Shown here: piece after piece, positions 1 through 9,475 of the stretch
Layout of the letters: each line of letters starts with the position of its first letter
How positions within the stretch are numbered: the first letter of the stretch is position 1
Source: an uncultured Marinifilum sp.
GTDB lineage: Bacteria > Bacteroidota > Bacteroidia > Bacteroidales > Marinifilaceae
DNA: 64,000 bases
Assembly: GCF_963677195.1 (NCBI RefSeq)
Contig: NZ_OY781918.1
Span: 248,001-312,000 of the forward strand
Direction of reading: 5' to 3'
Program-made: the position numbers and the translations under genes
Notes under the pieces: generated by a model
What the model saw: only the letters and a program-made list of their open reading frames with translations
Told to the model about the DNA's origin: nothing
Databases searched by the model: none

Positions 1-1
1 A

Positions 2-514
2 ATTAACCTGCGTCCTGAAAATAAAAATGACTATTCTGCTATTAGCATGATTAACGATATGGCTTTTGGACAGGAAGCAGAAGGTAAACTAATTGAAAAT
101 TTAAGAAAAAACAGAAAATTTATTAAAGATTTATCGCTTGTGGCATGCATGGGGAGTGAAATTGTTGGACATATTTTATTTTTTCCAATAATTATTAAAT
201 CAGACAATGAAGAATTTCACTCATTAGCATTAGCTCCTATGTCGGTAATTCCAGAACTTCAATCATTAGGCATAGGAAGTCAGCTTGTTCAAAAAGGCTT
301 GGCTAAAGCGAAAAAGTTAGGTCACAAATCGGTTATTGTACTGGGCCACGATAAGTTCTACCCAAAATTTGGATTTAAGCCTGCCAGCGAATTTAATATT
401 AAAGCGCCTTTTGAAGTTCCTAATACTGCGTTTATGGCCATAGAACTCTACAGTGGCTCCCTAAAAAATACACAAGGAACAGTTACTTACCCAAAAGAAT
501 TCGATAATGTATAA
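2..514 (+). CDS. GNAT-family N-acetyltransferase, 5' end missing
   Basis: The reading frame is open to the left edge of the window. The residues before the first internal ATG (position 47) read like the start of a GNAT fold (I-N-L-R-P-E-N-K-N-D-Y), so the true start lies outside and the gene is partial. The acetyl-CoA binding region is visible as Q-S-L-G-I-G-S-Q-L followed by a helix. The next segment, V-L-G-H-D-K-F-Y-P-K-F-G-F, is typical of YhbS-like acetyltransferases (COG3153). The substrate cannot be told. The gene converges on the STAS gene with only 7 bp between the stop codons. Confidence 0.8.
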   Translation: MNLRPENKNDYSAISMINDMAFGQEAEGKLIENLRKNRKFIKDLSLVACMGSEIVGHILFFPIIIKSDNEEFHSLALAPMSVIPELQSLGIGSQLVQKGLAKAKKLGHKSVIVLGHDKFYPKFGFKPASEFNIKAPFEVPNTAFMAIELYSGSLKNTQGTVTYPKEFDNV

Positions 515-521
515 GCAATTG

Positions 522-839
522 CTAGTTTTTACCTAAAACAAAAGCCTCTCTCATTCCAACAAGATTAACCAATTCGAGCACATCATCAGAAACATTAACA
601 AATGTAAATAAGAGCTCATTTGCTTTTGCTAGTTCCGAAATTGCCTTAAGAGCCGAAAATCCTTCGCTGTCGATAAAACTTACTCCTTTTAAATCAAGAA
701 TTACTTGTTTCCCTGATTTTTCGATAAAATCAATAATTTCCGCCTTCACTATTTCAGAAATTTTACTATTTATTCTGCGTGCTCCATCTAAAGATGCAAT
801 TACAGACTGTTCCTGTATCCGAAAACTTAACATTTTCAT
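522..839 (-). CDS. STAS-domain protein (anti-sigma factor antagonist type)
   Basis: The 105-residue protein is essentially one STAS domain. It contains the block D-L-K-G-V-S-F-I-D-S-E-G-F-S-A-L, in which the serine after I-D sits where SpoIIAA-like antagonists are phosphorylated. Such proteins bind an anti-sigma kinase or a partner-switching partner in the cytoplasm. No kinase or phosphatase partner gene is nearby, so the circuit cannot be named. A second ATG lies two codons downstream (position 833). Confidence 0.75.
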   Translation of the reverse strand: MKMLSFRIQEQSVIASLDGARRINSKISEIVKAEIIDFIEKSGKQVILDLKGVSFIDSEGFSALKAISELAKANELLFTFVNVSDDVLELVNLVGMREAFVLGKN

Positions 840-1128
840 TTTGTTTTTAATAACTGACTATAAGCAATAAATAACCCTCCAAAGAAAAATAGATAATCTT
901 AAAATTACAAGCATAAGTTTCTAATTTAGAGACAATCCTATTCCACTTTAACTGCACGCAAACGAACACCTACTTGTTCATTTTCGAACAACCAGTTAAC
1001 AAAAAAATAATATTAAAAGTAAAAATAGTCTCTGCAATAGCACTTTAGAACAGTTGGCATTAATTATGATATGAAGAGAGTTAATTAAAATATATTAATA
1101 AGGATTTTTTAACACAACTTAATTTAGT

Positions 1129-4100
1129 ATGATTAAAAAACTGTTTTTTATTACGACATTTTTAATTGCTCTCGCAGAAAGTCTTTTAGCCTCAGACAGC
1201 CCGCTTTGGCTGCGATATCCGGCAATTTCTCCCGACGGACAAACTATTGTTTTTGAATATGGCGGCGACCTTTTCACGGTTCCTGCAAAAGGTGGCAATG
1301 CCTTCCCATTAACAATGAATAAATCCTACGATTATCAAGCAATATGGTCTCCAGATAGTAAAACCATTGCCTTTGCATCAAACAGATTTGGAAATTTTGA
1401 TATATATACTGTTCCTGTAACTGGCGGAATACCAGAAAGAATTACAGAATATTCGGGTAATGAAACACCATCTTCATTCTCTCCCGATGGAAAAAGCATT
1501 TTATTCTCATCGGTAATTAGTGATGATGTAAAAAATGTAATGTTTCCTTCTGGAGTACTTTCAGAATTGTATAGTGTACCTGCCAAAGGAGGTAAAATTT
1601 CTCAGGTTCTTACCACTCCTGCCTTAGATGCTAAATACAGTAAAAATATGGATTTTATACTGTATCGCGATAGCAAAGGATATGAAGATCATTGGAGAAA
1701 ACATCATACATCGGCAGTAACCAGAGACATTTGGTTATACGATACAAAAAATAAAAAACACAGCATGTTCTCTACTTTTAAAGGTGAGGACTTATATCCT
1801 GTTTTCAACTCAAAGAATGATGAAATTTACTATTTATCAGAGAAATCAGGTTCTTTTAACGTATGGAAAGCTCCCATTAACAACAAATCGGAATTAACTC
1901 AAATTAGCTCATTCGACAAGCATCCAGTTCGTTTTTTAAGTATCAGCGAAAGCGATAAGCTTTGTTATGCCTGGAATGGTGAAATATATACACAAGAAAA
2001 AGGCAAAGACCCTGTTAAACTAGATGTTAAACTTAGCATTGATAATAAAGAAAATGCTATTAGTTATGAACAACTAAGAAGCGGTGCTCAGGAAATGAGT
2101 GTTTCCCCAAACGGAAAAGAAGTTGCTTTTATCGTTCGCGGCGAAGTATTTGTTACATCGGTTGAGTATGGTACTACCAAGCGAATTACCAATACTCCTG
2201 AACAGGAACGATCGGTAAGCTTTAGTCCCGATGGAAAGGCTTTGCTATATGCATCGGAACGAAATGGCAGTTGGAATTTATATCAAACAAAATTAGTTAG
2301 AGAAGGAGAAACTCAATTCTCTAATGCTACAACTCTAGACGAAGAAGCTATTTTAGAAACAGAGGCCGAAACTTTTCAGCCTAAATATTCTCCTGACGGA
2401 AAAGAAGTGGCCTTTCTTGAAGAACGTGTAATCCTGAAAGTAATAAACCTAAAATCGAAAAAGGTAAGAGAAATTTTAGGTAAAAAATATAACTATTCCT
2501 ATTCCGATGGCGATCAGCATTACGATTGGTCGAACGATGGAAAATGGTTTTTAGTTGACTTTTATCCTCACACTATTTTCATGTCTGATGTTGCTTTAGT
2601 TGACGCACAAGGCAATGGTAAAATGGTAAACTTAACCGAAAGCGGCTATAGCGATTCTAATGCAAAATGGTCGATGAAAGGAAATGCTATGATCTGGGCC
2701 ACCGATAAACGCGGATACAGAAGTCATGGTAGCTGGGGTTCTCAATCGGATGTTTACATTCAATTTTTTAATCAGAAAGCATTCGATGAGTTTAAGCTCT
2801 CGAAAGAAGAAAAAGAGCTGATTAAAGAAGAAGAAAAAGCAAAAAAAGAAAGTAAAAAACCTGAAGACAAGGATAAGAAGGATAAGAAAAACAAAAAAGA
2901 CAAGAAGAAAAAAGAGGAAGAAAAATCCGAAGACATTAACATTGAGTTTTCAGGAATGGAAGACCGTCAGGTTTGTTTAACTATTAATCCTTCTAATTTA
3001 TCGGATGCGATTTTAACACCCGATGGAAAAAAATTATTCTACCTAAGTAAATTTGAAGGTGGCTACGACCTTTGGGTAAATGATTTGGAAAAGAAAGAAA
3101 CCAAAAAAGTTCTAGATTTAAAAGGTGGCGGCGGAGCCATGCAATTCGATAAAGATGCTAAAAACCTGTTTTTAATGTCGGGCAATAGCATTATAAAAGT
3201 GGATGTAGCTTCGAATAAACGCAAAAACATAAGCTACACAGCCGAAATGTATTTAGATAAAGCCAAAGAGCGTGAATACTTATTTGAGCATGTTTGGCGC
3301 ACTATGTTACGTAAATTCTACGATCCAGAAATGCATAATCTGGACTGGGATTTTTACAAAGCTGAATACAAGAAATTCTTACCTTATATTAACAATAATT
3401 TTGATTTTTCTGAAATGCTTAGCGAATTACTTGGTGAGTTAAATGCTTCGCACACAGGATCGGGATATCGCTTTAGAGCAAGAAATGCTGACCAAACTGC
3501 AAAATTAGGTGCATTTTTCGATTGGAAATATAAAGGCGACGGATTACGCATTGCTGAAATTTTAGAAAAAGGACCTTTAAGCAAAGCCGATTCTAAAATG
3601 AAACCTGGTGTTATTATCGAAAAAATTGATGGTATTGCCATTACAAAAGACAAATCGCATTATTCATTACTAAATCATAAAGCCGGTAAAAAGGTTTTAC
3701 TAAGCCTATATAGTCCATATACTAAAGAACGATGGGAAGAGACTGTGAAACCCGTATCAAGTGTAAATTCTCTACTTTATCAGCGTTGGGTAAAAAGCCG
3801 ACAGGAAGAAGTAAAACGCTTATCAAACGGACGAATTGGCTATGTTCATGTGAAAGGAATGGATTCGCCTAGCTATCGTAAAGTATATTCTGAAATGATA
3901 GGTAAATATGGCAAGTGCGAGGCAATTGTTGTAGATACTCGTTTTAATGGTGGAGGTTGGCTTCATGACGACTTGGTAACATTACTAAGCGGAAAAATGT
4001 ACTCTACTCTATCTCCAAGAGGTCAGGATTTTGGTACCGAACCTATGAATAAATGGAAAAAACCATCAGCAGTATTAATCAGCGAAAGCAATTATTCCGA

Positions 4101-4389
4101 TGCCTGTGCGTTCCCTTATGCCTACAAAACCCTTAAAATTGGAAAATTAATAGGTATGCCTGTTCCGGGAACCATGACTGCCGTTTGGTGGGAAACTTTA
4201 CAGGATAGAAGTTTATATTTCGGAATGCCAATGGTTGGCGTTAAGGATATGAATGGCAAATACATTGAAAATCAACAAACCGAACCAGACATTAAAGTTG
4301 CCAACGACTACGAAATGGTAACCGAAGGTCGCGATCAACAGCTTGAAAAAGCCGTTGAACATTTATTAAACGAAATAAAGAAAAATTAG
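1129..4389 (+). CDS. Tricorn-like S41 peptidase with beta-propeller repeats
   Basis: This 1086-residue protein begins with an export signal (about residues 1-21, ending near L-L-A-S). WD40/PD40-type repeats follow (repeated S-P-D-G-K motifs, about residues 25-540). A very lysine/glutamate-rich linker covers about 557-604, then a second short propeller part, a PDZ-like segment (about 810-870) and a C-terminal S41 protease core. By comparison with archaeal tricorn protease, S774-H775 (in A-S-H-T-G-S-G) and S990-D991 (in N-Y-S-D-A) would be the catalytic pair and the nucleophile region. Export signal plus propellers suggest a periplasmic peptide-degrading protease. The gene stands alone, with hairpins behind it. 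Confidence 0.85.
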   Translation: MIKKLFFITTFLIALAESLLASDSPLWLRYPAISPDGQTIVFEYGGDLFTVPAKGGNAFPLTMNKSYDYQAIWSPDSKTIAFASNRFGNFDIYTVPVTGGIPERITEYSGNETPSSFSPDGKSILFSSVISDDVKNVMFPSGVLSELYSVPAKGGKISQVLTTPALDAKYSKNMDFILYRDSKGYEDHWRKHHTSAVTRDIWLYDTKNKKHSMFSTFKGEDLYPVFNSKNDEIYYLSEKSGSFNVWKAPINNKSELTQISSFDKHPVRFLSISESDKLCYAWNGEIYTQEKGKDPVKLDVKLSIDNKENAISYEQLRSGAQEMSVSPNGKEVAFIVRGEVFVTSVEYGTTKRITNTPEQERSVSFSPDGKALLYASERNGSWNLYQTKLVREGETQFSNATTLDEEAILETEAETFQPKYSPDGKEVAFLEERVILKVINLKSKKVREILGKKYNYSYSDGDQHYDWSNDGKWFLVDFYPHTIFMSDVALVDAQGNGKMVNLTESGYSDSNAKWSMKGNAMIWATDKRGYRSHGSWGSQSDVYIQFFNQKAFDEFKLSKEEKELIKEEEKAKKESKKPEDKDKKDKKNKKDKKKKEEEKSEDINIEFSGMEDRQVCLTINPSNLSDAILTPDGKKLFYLSKFEGGYDLWVNDLEKKETKKVLDLKGGGGAMQFDKDAKNLFLMSGNSIIKVDVASNKRKNISYTAEMYLDKAKEREYLFEHVWRTMLRKFYDPEMHNLDWDFYKAEYKKFLPYINNNFDFSEMLSELLGELNASHTGSGYRFRARNADQTAKLGAFFDWKYKGDGLRIAEILEKGPLSKADSKMKPGVIIEKIDGIAITKDKSHYSLLNHKAGKKVLLSLYSPYTKERWEETVKPVSSVNSLLYQRWVKSRQEEVKRLSNGRIGYVHVKGMDSPSYRKVYSEMIGKYGKCEAIVVDTRFNGGGWLHDDLVTLLSGKMYSTLSPRGQDFGTEPMNKWKKPSAVLISESNYSDACAFPYAYKTLKIGKLIGMPVPGTMTAVWWETLQDRSLYFGMPMVGVKDMNGKYIENQQTEPDIKVANDYEMVTEGRDQQLEKAVEHLLNEIKKN

Positions 4390-4415
4390 TCTGTGTAAAA
4401 AAAGATATCTCGATT

Positions 4416-4441
4416 AGTACATACTTTTTGCGGTATGTACT
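4416..4441 (+). terminator. Hairpin after the S41 peptidase
   Basis: AGTACATAC and GTATGTACT form a 9-bp perfect stem with an 8-nt loop, 27 bp after the protease stop. Only a short T tract (TTTC) follows, so it may act as a weak terminator or a 3'-end stabiliser. Confidence 0.45.
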
Positions 4442-4525
4442 TTCGGGAAATCTTAATTACTTACAACGATTTTTTGAGCCTTAACTCAAAAAAAATACAA
4501 CAACAAATACACAGTAAGCCTAAAG

Positions 4526-4553
4526 CCGCAATGCTAATAGTATTGCGGTTTTT
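4526..4553 (+). terminator. Rho-independent terminator
   Basis: CCGCAAT and ATTGCGG pair over a 9-nt loop and are followed directly by TTTTT. It would stop transcription from the protease gene before the HutD-family gene. Confidence 0.7.
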
Positions 4554-4759
4554 GCTATTAATATTTACCATTACAAGCTATCAGTTTAATCTAATTTTTC
4601 CGCTATTTTGTTAAATCATATAATATTTTTTAAGATTAATTACTCAATCCTAAATATCTTCCTATCTGAATTTTATTTTTGGTTATTTTATAATCTGAAT
4701 CTATATCTATTTAACACAGATTATTATAAATTTGAAATATATTTTCAAATCTTTCACAA

Positions 4760-5371
4760 ATGGAATACTCAATCTTAACACCTACAAATTTTAAAACCAT
4801 TAATTGGAGCGGAGGTACAAGCACTCAACTATTTATTTATCCGGGAAAGGCCGATTACAAAAAATTAAATTTTGATTTTAGATTAAGTACTGCTAAAGTT
4901 GAAATCGAGAAATCGGAATTTACTCCCCTACCTGGTGTATCGCGCCATTTAATGATTTTAGATGGAGAAATTGAAGTAGAACACAAAGGACAATACAAGA
5001 AATACTTAAAACAATTTGATACAGATACTTTCGAAGGAGACTGGCACACCTCATCGATAGGAAAATGTACCGACTTTAATCTAATGACCCGAAACAATAG
5101 TTGTGGTAAAATATCATCATTATGTTTTAATGCTAAGGAAGAAAGAAAGCTTTCGGTAAAAAATAACTTGTCATTCTTTTTTGTATATGCACATAATGGA
5201 AAGTTCATTTTCCAGATCAATACCGAAGAATTCATAATTCACAAAGGAAACTTATTTTGCATACAAGAACCTGATAATACGCATATTAATGTAATCGCAG
5301 AAAAATCAGGAGATATAATCATCACAAAAATTAAAACAACAACAAACGTAAACACCAAAGCAATTAAATAA
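4760..5371 (+). CDS. HutD/Ves-family cupin protein
   Basis: The N-terminus has the family signature W-S-G-G-T-S-T-Q-L-F-I-Y-P, followed by the conserved L-P-G-V-S-R-H-L-M-I-L-D-G-E cupin strand pair. The length (203 residues) fits the HutD/Ves family (PF05962). Members are often near histidine-utilisation genes, but none is present here. The biochemical role is poorly known, so only the family is assigned. The start at 4760 agrees with the expected beginning of the domain. Confidence 0.8.
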   Translation: MEYSILTPTNFKTINWSGGTSTQLFIYPGKADYKKLNFDFRLSTAKVEIEKSEFTPLPGVSRHLMILDGEIEVEHKGQYKKYLKQFDTDTFEGDWHTSSIGKCTDFNLMTRNNSCGKISSLCFNAKEERKLSVKNNLSFFFVYAHNGKFIFQINTEEFIIHKGNLFCIQEPDNTHINVIAEKSGDIIITKIKTTTNVNTKAIK

Positions 5372-5475
5372 ACATAAGTTTAATTTTAACTTTATTTTTT
5401 TGATATTTTAAAGCCCATATAGATTTAAAAATCAAATAATATAAGTAACTTAAAATCAATATTAATTTCTTCCTT

Positions 5476-7263
5476 ATGAACTCTAAAAACCTAAATATTG
5501 ACGGACGCTATTTATATTATGCATTTCTTGCAGGAGCCAATAAACTCATTCAAAATTTAGGCGAACTTAATCGTATTAACGTATATCCGGTTGCCGATAA
5601 AGATACTGGTAGCAATATGGCCTCAACAATGCGATCGGTTATGGATAGCATTTCGCCGAATATTTCTTACAAATTTATGGTCGACCAAATTGCCGAAGCT
5701 GCACAAATAGGAGCTAGAGGTAATTCTGGTATAATTATGTCGCAATTTTTATTTGGCTTAAGCTGCGAAACTTCAGAAAAAAAGAGCATTAACTTTCTCG
5801 AATTTGCAGAAAGTGTGCGGTCGTCTGTTCCATACATGTACGAAGCCATTGGAAATCCTGTGGAAGGAACTATGTTAACGGTAATTAAAGACTGGTCTGA
5901 ATTTCTATATTCCAAACGCAAGCAGGTTGTAGAATACAAACAAATATTAAATGAGTCTTTACTTGTTTTAGAATCGTCGCTAAAAAAAACAAGCGAGCAA
6001 CTTGCCATATTAAAAAAACATAATATTGTTGATGCTGGAGCTAAAGGTTTTGTATTTTTTATTCATGGGGTAATGGATTTTGTAAACCATGGTGTTATTA
6101 ATAGAATAAAAACTCATGATTACATTCCTATTACGAGCGAAGAAATAAAGCATCTTCAGAATTTGGATTACAGATATTGTACCGAAGCAATTTTAAAAAA
6201 CGCATCGCTTTCTTTAAAAGAAATAAAGAACTTTTTAAAAAGCAAAGGAGATTCGGTAGTATTAAACGGAGCTCAAAAAAGTTGCAGAATTCATGTTCAT
6301 ACCAATAATCCATCTGAGCTTTTTAAAGAACTGGAAAAATTTGCAACTATTACTTCGCCTAAAATTGACGACATGCAAAGGCAGAATGAAATTTCTGTTA
6401 AGCGAAAATGGAATATTGGAGTTGTTACCGACTCAACCTGCGATTTACCAAAAGAAATTATAGATTATTATCAGATAAATGTAATGCCTCTTCATTTATC
6501 TTTTGGCGATAGTCAATATCTTGATGGGCTAAGCATTAAAGCTAAACAATTCTACGAACAAATGGAAAAATCGAAATTTTTTCCGAAAACATCACAAATT
6601 AACGAGTACAGTTTTGTTAATATCTATACTCAAATGGCACAAAATTACGACGCCATTATTTCCATTCACCTAACAAAAGAATTTAGTGGCACTCATGCAA
6701 ATGCTTCAAAAGCCGCGCTACGAGTACAAAAAGAATCGAACGTACCTATTCATGTAATAAATTCGCGTAATGTGTCGGGAGGACTAGGCTTAACAGTACT
6801 GCGAACTGCCAAAGCAATAGAGCAAGGTATTAATGCCGATATTATAAAAGATCAAATTGACAGATGGATTAGAAAAACAAAAATATTTGTTAGTGTAAGA
6901 AACTTAAAATGGATGATTAAAGGAGGAAGAGTTCCTCCGGTTGTAGGAAAACTAGCTATGTTTCTAAGAATTAACCCTATTGTTTCTATGGATACTGAGG
7001 GAAAATCGATGTTATTCGGACAAACAGTTGGTCAGAAGGCAAATATCAACAAAATAATAAGACACATTAAAGAATTGCAAAAAGAACAAAAAATATGGAA
7101 CTATATTGTTTTACATGCAAACAACGAAGCAGAGGCTAAAATTTACAGTAAAAAACTTAGCCACATTATTGGTAAATCACCCATCGAGATAGTTAATATT
7201 TCGCCTGTAATAGGTATGAATGCAGGCAAAGGCAGTCTTGCCGTATCTCTTCAGTTTGAATAA
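5476..7263 (+). CDS. Fused DhaL/DAK2 kinase-like and DegV lipid-binding protein (FakA-FakB type)
   Basis: This 595-residue protein joins two usually separate proteins. Residues 1 to about 200 are a DhaL/DAK2 kinase domain with the metal/ATP motif V-A-D-K-D-T-G-S-N (D41, D43). A FakA-like middle domain follows. From about residue 311 there is a DegV fatty-acid-binding domain that starts I-G-V-V-T-D-S-T-C-D-L-P and includes the F-S-G-T-H segment. In Firmicutes FakA phosphorylates fatty acids bound to FakB, and the acyl phosphate feeds phospholipid synthesis. Here kinase and carrier would be one chain. plsY lies three genes downstream, which fits an acyl-phosphate role. The function is inferred from families. 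Confidence 0.85.
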   Translation: MNSKNLNIDGRYLYYAFLAGANKLIQNLGELNRINVYPVADKDTGSNMASTMRSVMDSISPNISYKFMVDQIAEAAQIGARGNSGIIMSQFLFGLSCETSEKKSINFLEFAESVRSSVPYMYEAIGNPVEGTMLTVIKDWSEFLYSKRKQVVEYKQILNESLLVLESSLKKTSEQLAILKKHNIVDAGAKGFVFFIHGVMDFVNHGVINRIKTHDYIPITSEEIKHLQNLDYRYCTEAILKNASLSLKEIKNFLKSKGDSVVLNGAQKSCRIHVHTNNPSELFKELEKFATITSPKIDDMQRQNEISVKRKWNIGVVTDSTCDLPKEIIDYYQINVMPLHLSFGDSQYLDGLSIKAKQFYEQMEKSKFFPKTSQINEYSFVNIYTQMAQNYDAIISIHLTKEFSGTHANASKAALRVQKESNVPIHVINSRNVSGGLGLTVLRTAKAIEQGINADIIKDQIDRWIRKTKIFVSVRNLKWMIKGGRVPPVVGKLAMFLRINPIVSMDTEGKSMLFGQTVGQKANINKIIRHIKELQKEQKIWNYIVLHANNEAEAKIYSKKLSHIIGKSPIEIVNISPVIGMNAGKGSLAVSLQFE

Positions 7264-7327
7264 ATTTAATTGTTCAAAACAAATACTGTACTTGCATTGT
7301 TATATCCATAAATAAAAATAAATAATT

Positions 7328-8110
7328 ATGGCCTTATATTTAGAATCGGCATTGCTTATTATTATTGTAGCAACAATATTATGGGTTTATAGTGTTGTAA
7401 TTCGCAATGCCAGTATTGTTGATATTTTTTGGGGAGCAGGATTTGTTATAATCAGCTTATACTTATTCTATTTTGCCCAAAGTATCTCGTTAAGAAAAGC
7501 AATACTTCTTACATTAGTTAGCATTTGGGGATTACGCTTAACAATATATATATTTCTTAGAAACAAGGGCAAACCCGAAGATTTTAGATATCAAAAATTT
7601 AGAGAAGATTACGGAAAACATCGTTATTGGTGGATTAGTTACTTTCAGGTTTTCCTTTTACAGGGATTACTAATGATTCTTATTGCTTCTCCTCTTGCTG
7701 GAGTATTCTTAAGTAATGATAACATACCATTAAATATTTTTGATTATTTAGCAATGGGAGTTTGGCTTATAGGTTTTTGTTTCGAAGCTGGTGGAGATTA
7801 TCAACTGGCAAAATTTAAAAAAAATAAGAACAATAAAGGAGAAGTGCTTTCCAGCGGATTTTGGAAATACACAAGACATCCGAATTATTTTGGCGACTCG
7901 GCTGTGTGGTGGAGTTATGCTCTCTTTGCTATTGCTGCTCATCAATATTGGTTTATTGCCGGCTCTTTTTTAATGACTTTTTTAATTGTAAAAATATCAG
8001 GTGTTGCAATGCTCGAAAAAAGTCTGACTGTGGATAAACCTCAATATCGCGAATATATTGAACGAACAAGTACGTTTTTTCCCTGGTTCCCTAAAAAAAC
8101 AAGCACATGA
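7328..8110 (+). CDS. DUF1295 integral membrane protein
   Basis: The protein has 260 residues with about six to seven hydrophobic segments. It carries the C-terminal motif Y-T-R-H-P-N-Y-F-G-D typical of the DUF1295 / steroid 5-alpha-reductase-like family, which is related to isoprenylcysteine methyltransferase folds. The substrate is unknown. The last four bases overlap the start of the peroxiredoxin gene (ATGA), so the two are translationally coupled. Confidence 0.8.
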   Translation: MALYLESALLIIIVATILWVYSVVIRNASIVDIFWGAGFVIISLYLFYFAQSISLRKAILLTLVSIWGLRLTIYIFLRNKGKPEDFRYQKFREDYGKHRYWWISYFQVFLLQGLLMILIASPLAGVFLSNDNIPLNIFDYLAMGVWLIGFCFEAGGDYQLAKFKKNKNNKGEVLSSGFWKYTRHPNYFGDSAVWWSYALFAIAAHQYWFIAGSFLMTFLIVKISGVAMLEKSLTVDKPQYREYIERTSTFFPWFPKKTST

Positions 8111-8694
8111 AAATTAAAAAACTAAATATTAAACTTCAGGGTTTCAGAAATCAGAAACAAAATAAGATTCTGATAATAGCTTTAATTGCAGGCCTTCTGT
8201 TCCCTCTTACTTTAGCTAGCATGGCAAATAATAAAAAACAATTAAAAATAGGAGATAAAATCCCCGAATTTAAGCTTCAAAACCAAAATGGAGAATTAAT
8301 AAACATTAAAAACTATATAGGTAAAAATAATCTGGTAATTTATTTCTATCCAAAAGATGACACTCCTGGTTGCACAAAAGAAGCTTGTAGTTTTCGAGAT
8401 CAATATGAAGATTTTAATGATTTAAATGCAGAAGTATTTGGAATTAGTGCCCAATCGGTAAAAAGCCACAAGCAGTTTGCACAAAAATACAATCTGAATT
8501 TCAATCTATTATGCGATGAGAATAATAATATTCGCAAGCTTTTTGGTGTGCCCACAAGTTTTTTTGGACTTTTACCAGGAAGAGTTACTTATATTATCGA
8601 CAAATCGGGTAAAATTGTGCATATCTTTAATTCTCAATTTAAAGCTGAAGAACATATTAATCAGGCAATAAACATTTTAAAACAATTGGAATGA
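8107..8694 (+). CDS. Thioredoxin-dependent peroxiredoxin (BCP type), membrane-anchored
   Basis: Residues 1-40 contain a hydrophobic segment (I-I-A-L-I-A-G-L-L-F-P-L) that could anchor or export the protein. The rest is a BCP/PrxQ domain with D-D-T-P-G-C-T-K-E-A-C. The peroxidatic cysteine and a second cysteine five residues later mark the atypical two-cysteine subtype. It would reduce hydroperoxides using thioredoxin. The N-terminal extension is unusual, since most BCPs are cytoplasmic and about 150 residues long. The gene overlaps both neighbours by four bases. Confidence 0.85.
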   Translation: MKIKKLNIKLQGFRNQKQNKILIIALIAGLLFPLTLASMANNKKQLKIGDKIPEFKLQNQNGELINIKNYIGKNNLVIYFYPKDDTPGCTKEACSFRDQYEDFNDLNAEVFGISAQSVKSHKQFAQKYNLNFNLLCDENNNIRKLFGVPTSFFGLLPGRVTYIIDKSGKIVHIFNSQFKAEEHINQAINILKQLE

Positions 8695-9293
8695 TGTTTT
8701 CCGCAGACTACATACTAATATTCATAGCCTATTTATTAGGCTCATTTCCTTCTGGTTATCTGTACACTAAAATTATAACCAAGAAAGATATTCGTAAGTT
8801 TGGAAGTGGCAATATTGGATCGACAAATGTTAAACGTATTGCCGGCAGCAAAATAGCATTGCTTACACAAATAAGTGATATGCTTAAAGGTTTATTACCT
8901 GTACTATTTGTACTAATTAATAACAAATACCAATTATTCTATCTATCCTCATCCTTAATTTATTTTGTAGCCTTAGCCACAATATTGGGTCATAATTTTA
9001 GTCTGTTTTTAAAATTTAAAGGAGGAAAAGGTGTAAACACAACACTTGGCGCATCGGTTCTTATTGCGCCAATTCCTGTTTTTATTTCAGTTTTTATTTA
9101 CCTAATTGTGAAAAAACTTAACAAATTTGTTTCAGCAGGATCGCTCTCTATAGCCCTTTGCTTACCTCTTGCTGCTTTTTGTTTAAAAATGCCCAATTAC
9201 ACCATTTATTACTTATGTCTTTGTGGATTTCTAATAATAATAAGACACATTGCAAATATTAAAAGACTTCTAAACGGCACAGAGCTCAGTTAG
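8691..9293 (+). CDS. plsY: Acyl-phosphate:glycerol-3-phosphate acyltransferase PlsY
   Basis: The three family motifs are present in order: G-S-F-P-S-G-Y near the N-terminus, G-S-G-N-I-G-S-T-N-V in the first loop, and K-F-K-G-G-K-G-V-N-T. The 200-residue length and several membrane spans agree. PlsY transfers the acyl group from acyl phosphate to glycerol 3-phosphate at the inner membrane, the first step of phospholipid synthesis in most bacteria. It overlaps the peroxiredoxin stop codon. Confidence 0.92.
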   Translation: MMFSADYILIFIAYLLGSFPSGYLYTKIITKKDIRKFGSGNIGSTNVKRIAGSKIALLTQISDMLKGLLPVLFVLINNKYQLFYLSSSLIYFVALATILGHNFSLFLKFKGGKGVNTTLGASVLIAPIPVFISVFIYLIVKKLNKFVSAGSLSIALCLPLAAFCLKMPNYTIYYLCLCGFLIIIRHIANIKRLLNGTELS

Positions 9294-9413
9294 CTAATTA
9301 ACTGGCAACACATTAATATCTGCATATTTTTTAAGCTTACCGCTTGATAAGAACAAAGTCGGAATTCACAAAAAATAAAATTCTAAAGGGCAAATAATTC
9401 CCTTAGGGTTCAA

Positions 9414-9454
9414 ACTAAAAAATAGCCTGCCTAAAATAAATCAAGCAGGCTATT
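9414..9454 (-). terminator. Terminator of the lysine operon
   Basis: AATAGCCTGC (9421-9430) and GCAGGCTATT (9445-9454) make a 10-bp perfect stem. On the minus strand it is followed by a run of Ts (A-run 9416-9421 on the plus strand), 22 bp after the etfA stop. The stem also lies after plsY, so it may work in both directions. Confidence 0.75.
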
Positions 9455-9475
9455 CAAAATTAATTAGTCAATAAT

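Larger units (their letters stand above)
4390..4759. other. Intergenic region with two hairpins
   Basis: This 370-bp gap holds the two hairpins listed separately (4416-4441 and 4526-4553). The rest is AT-rich leader in front of the HutD-family gene. No open frame of note and no RNA gene was recognised. Confidence 0.5.
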
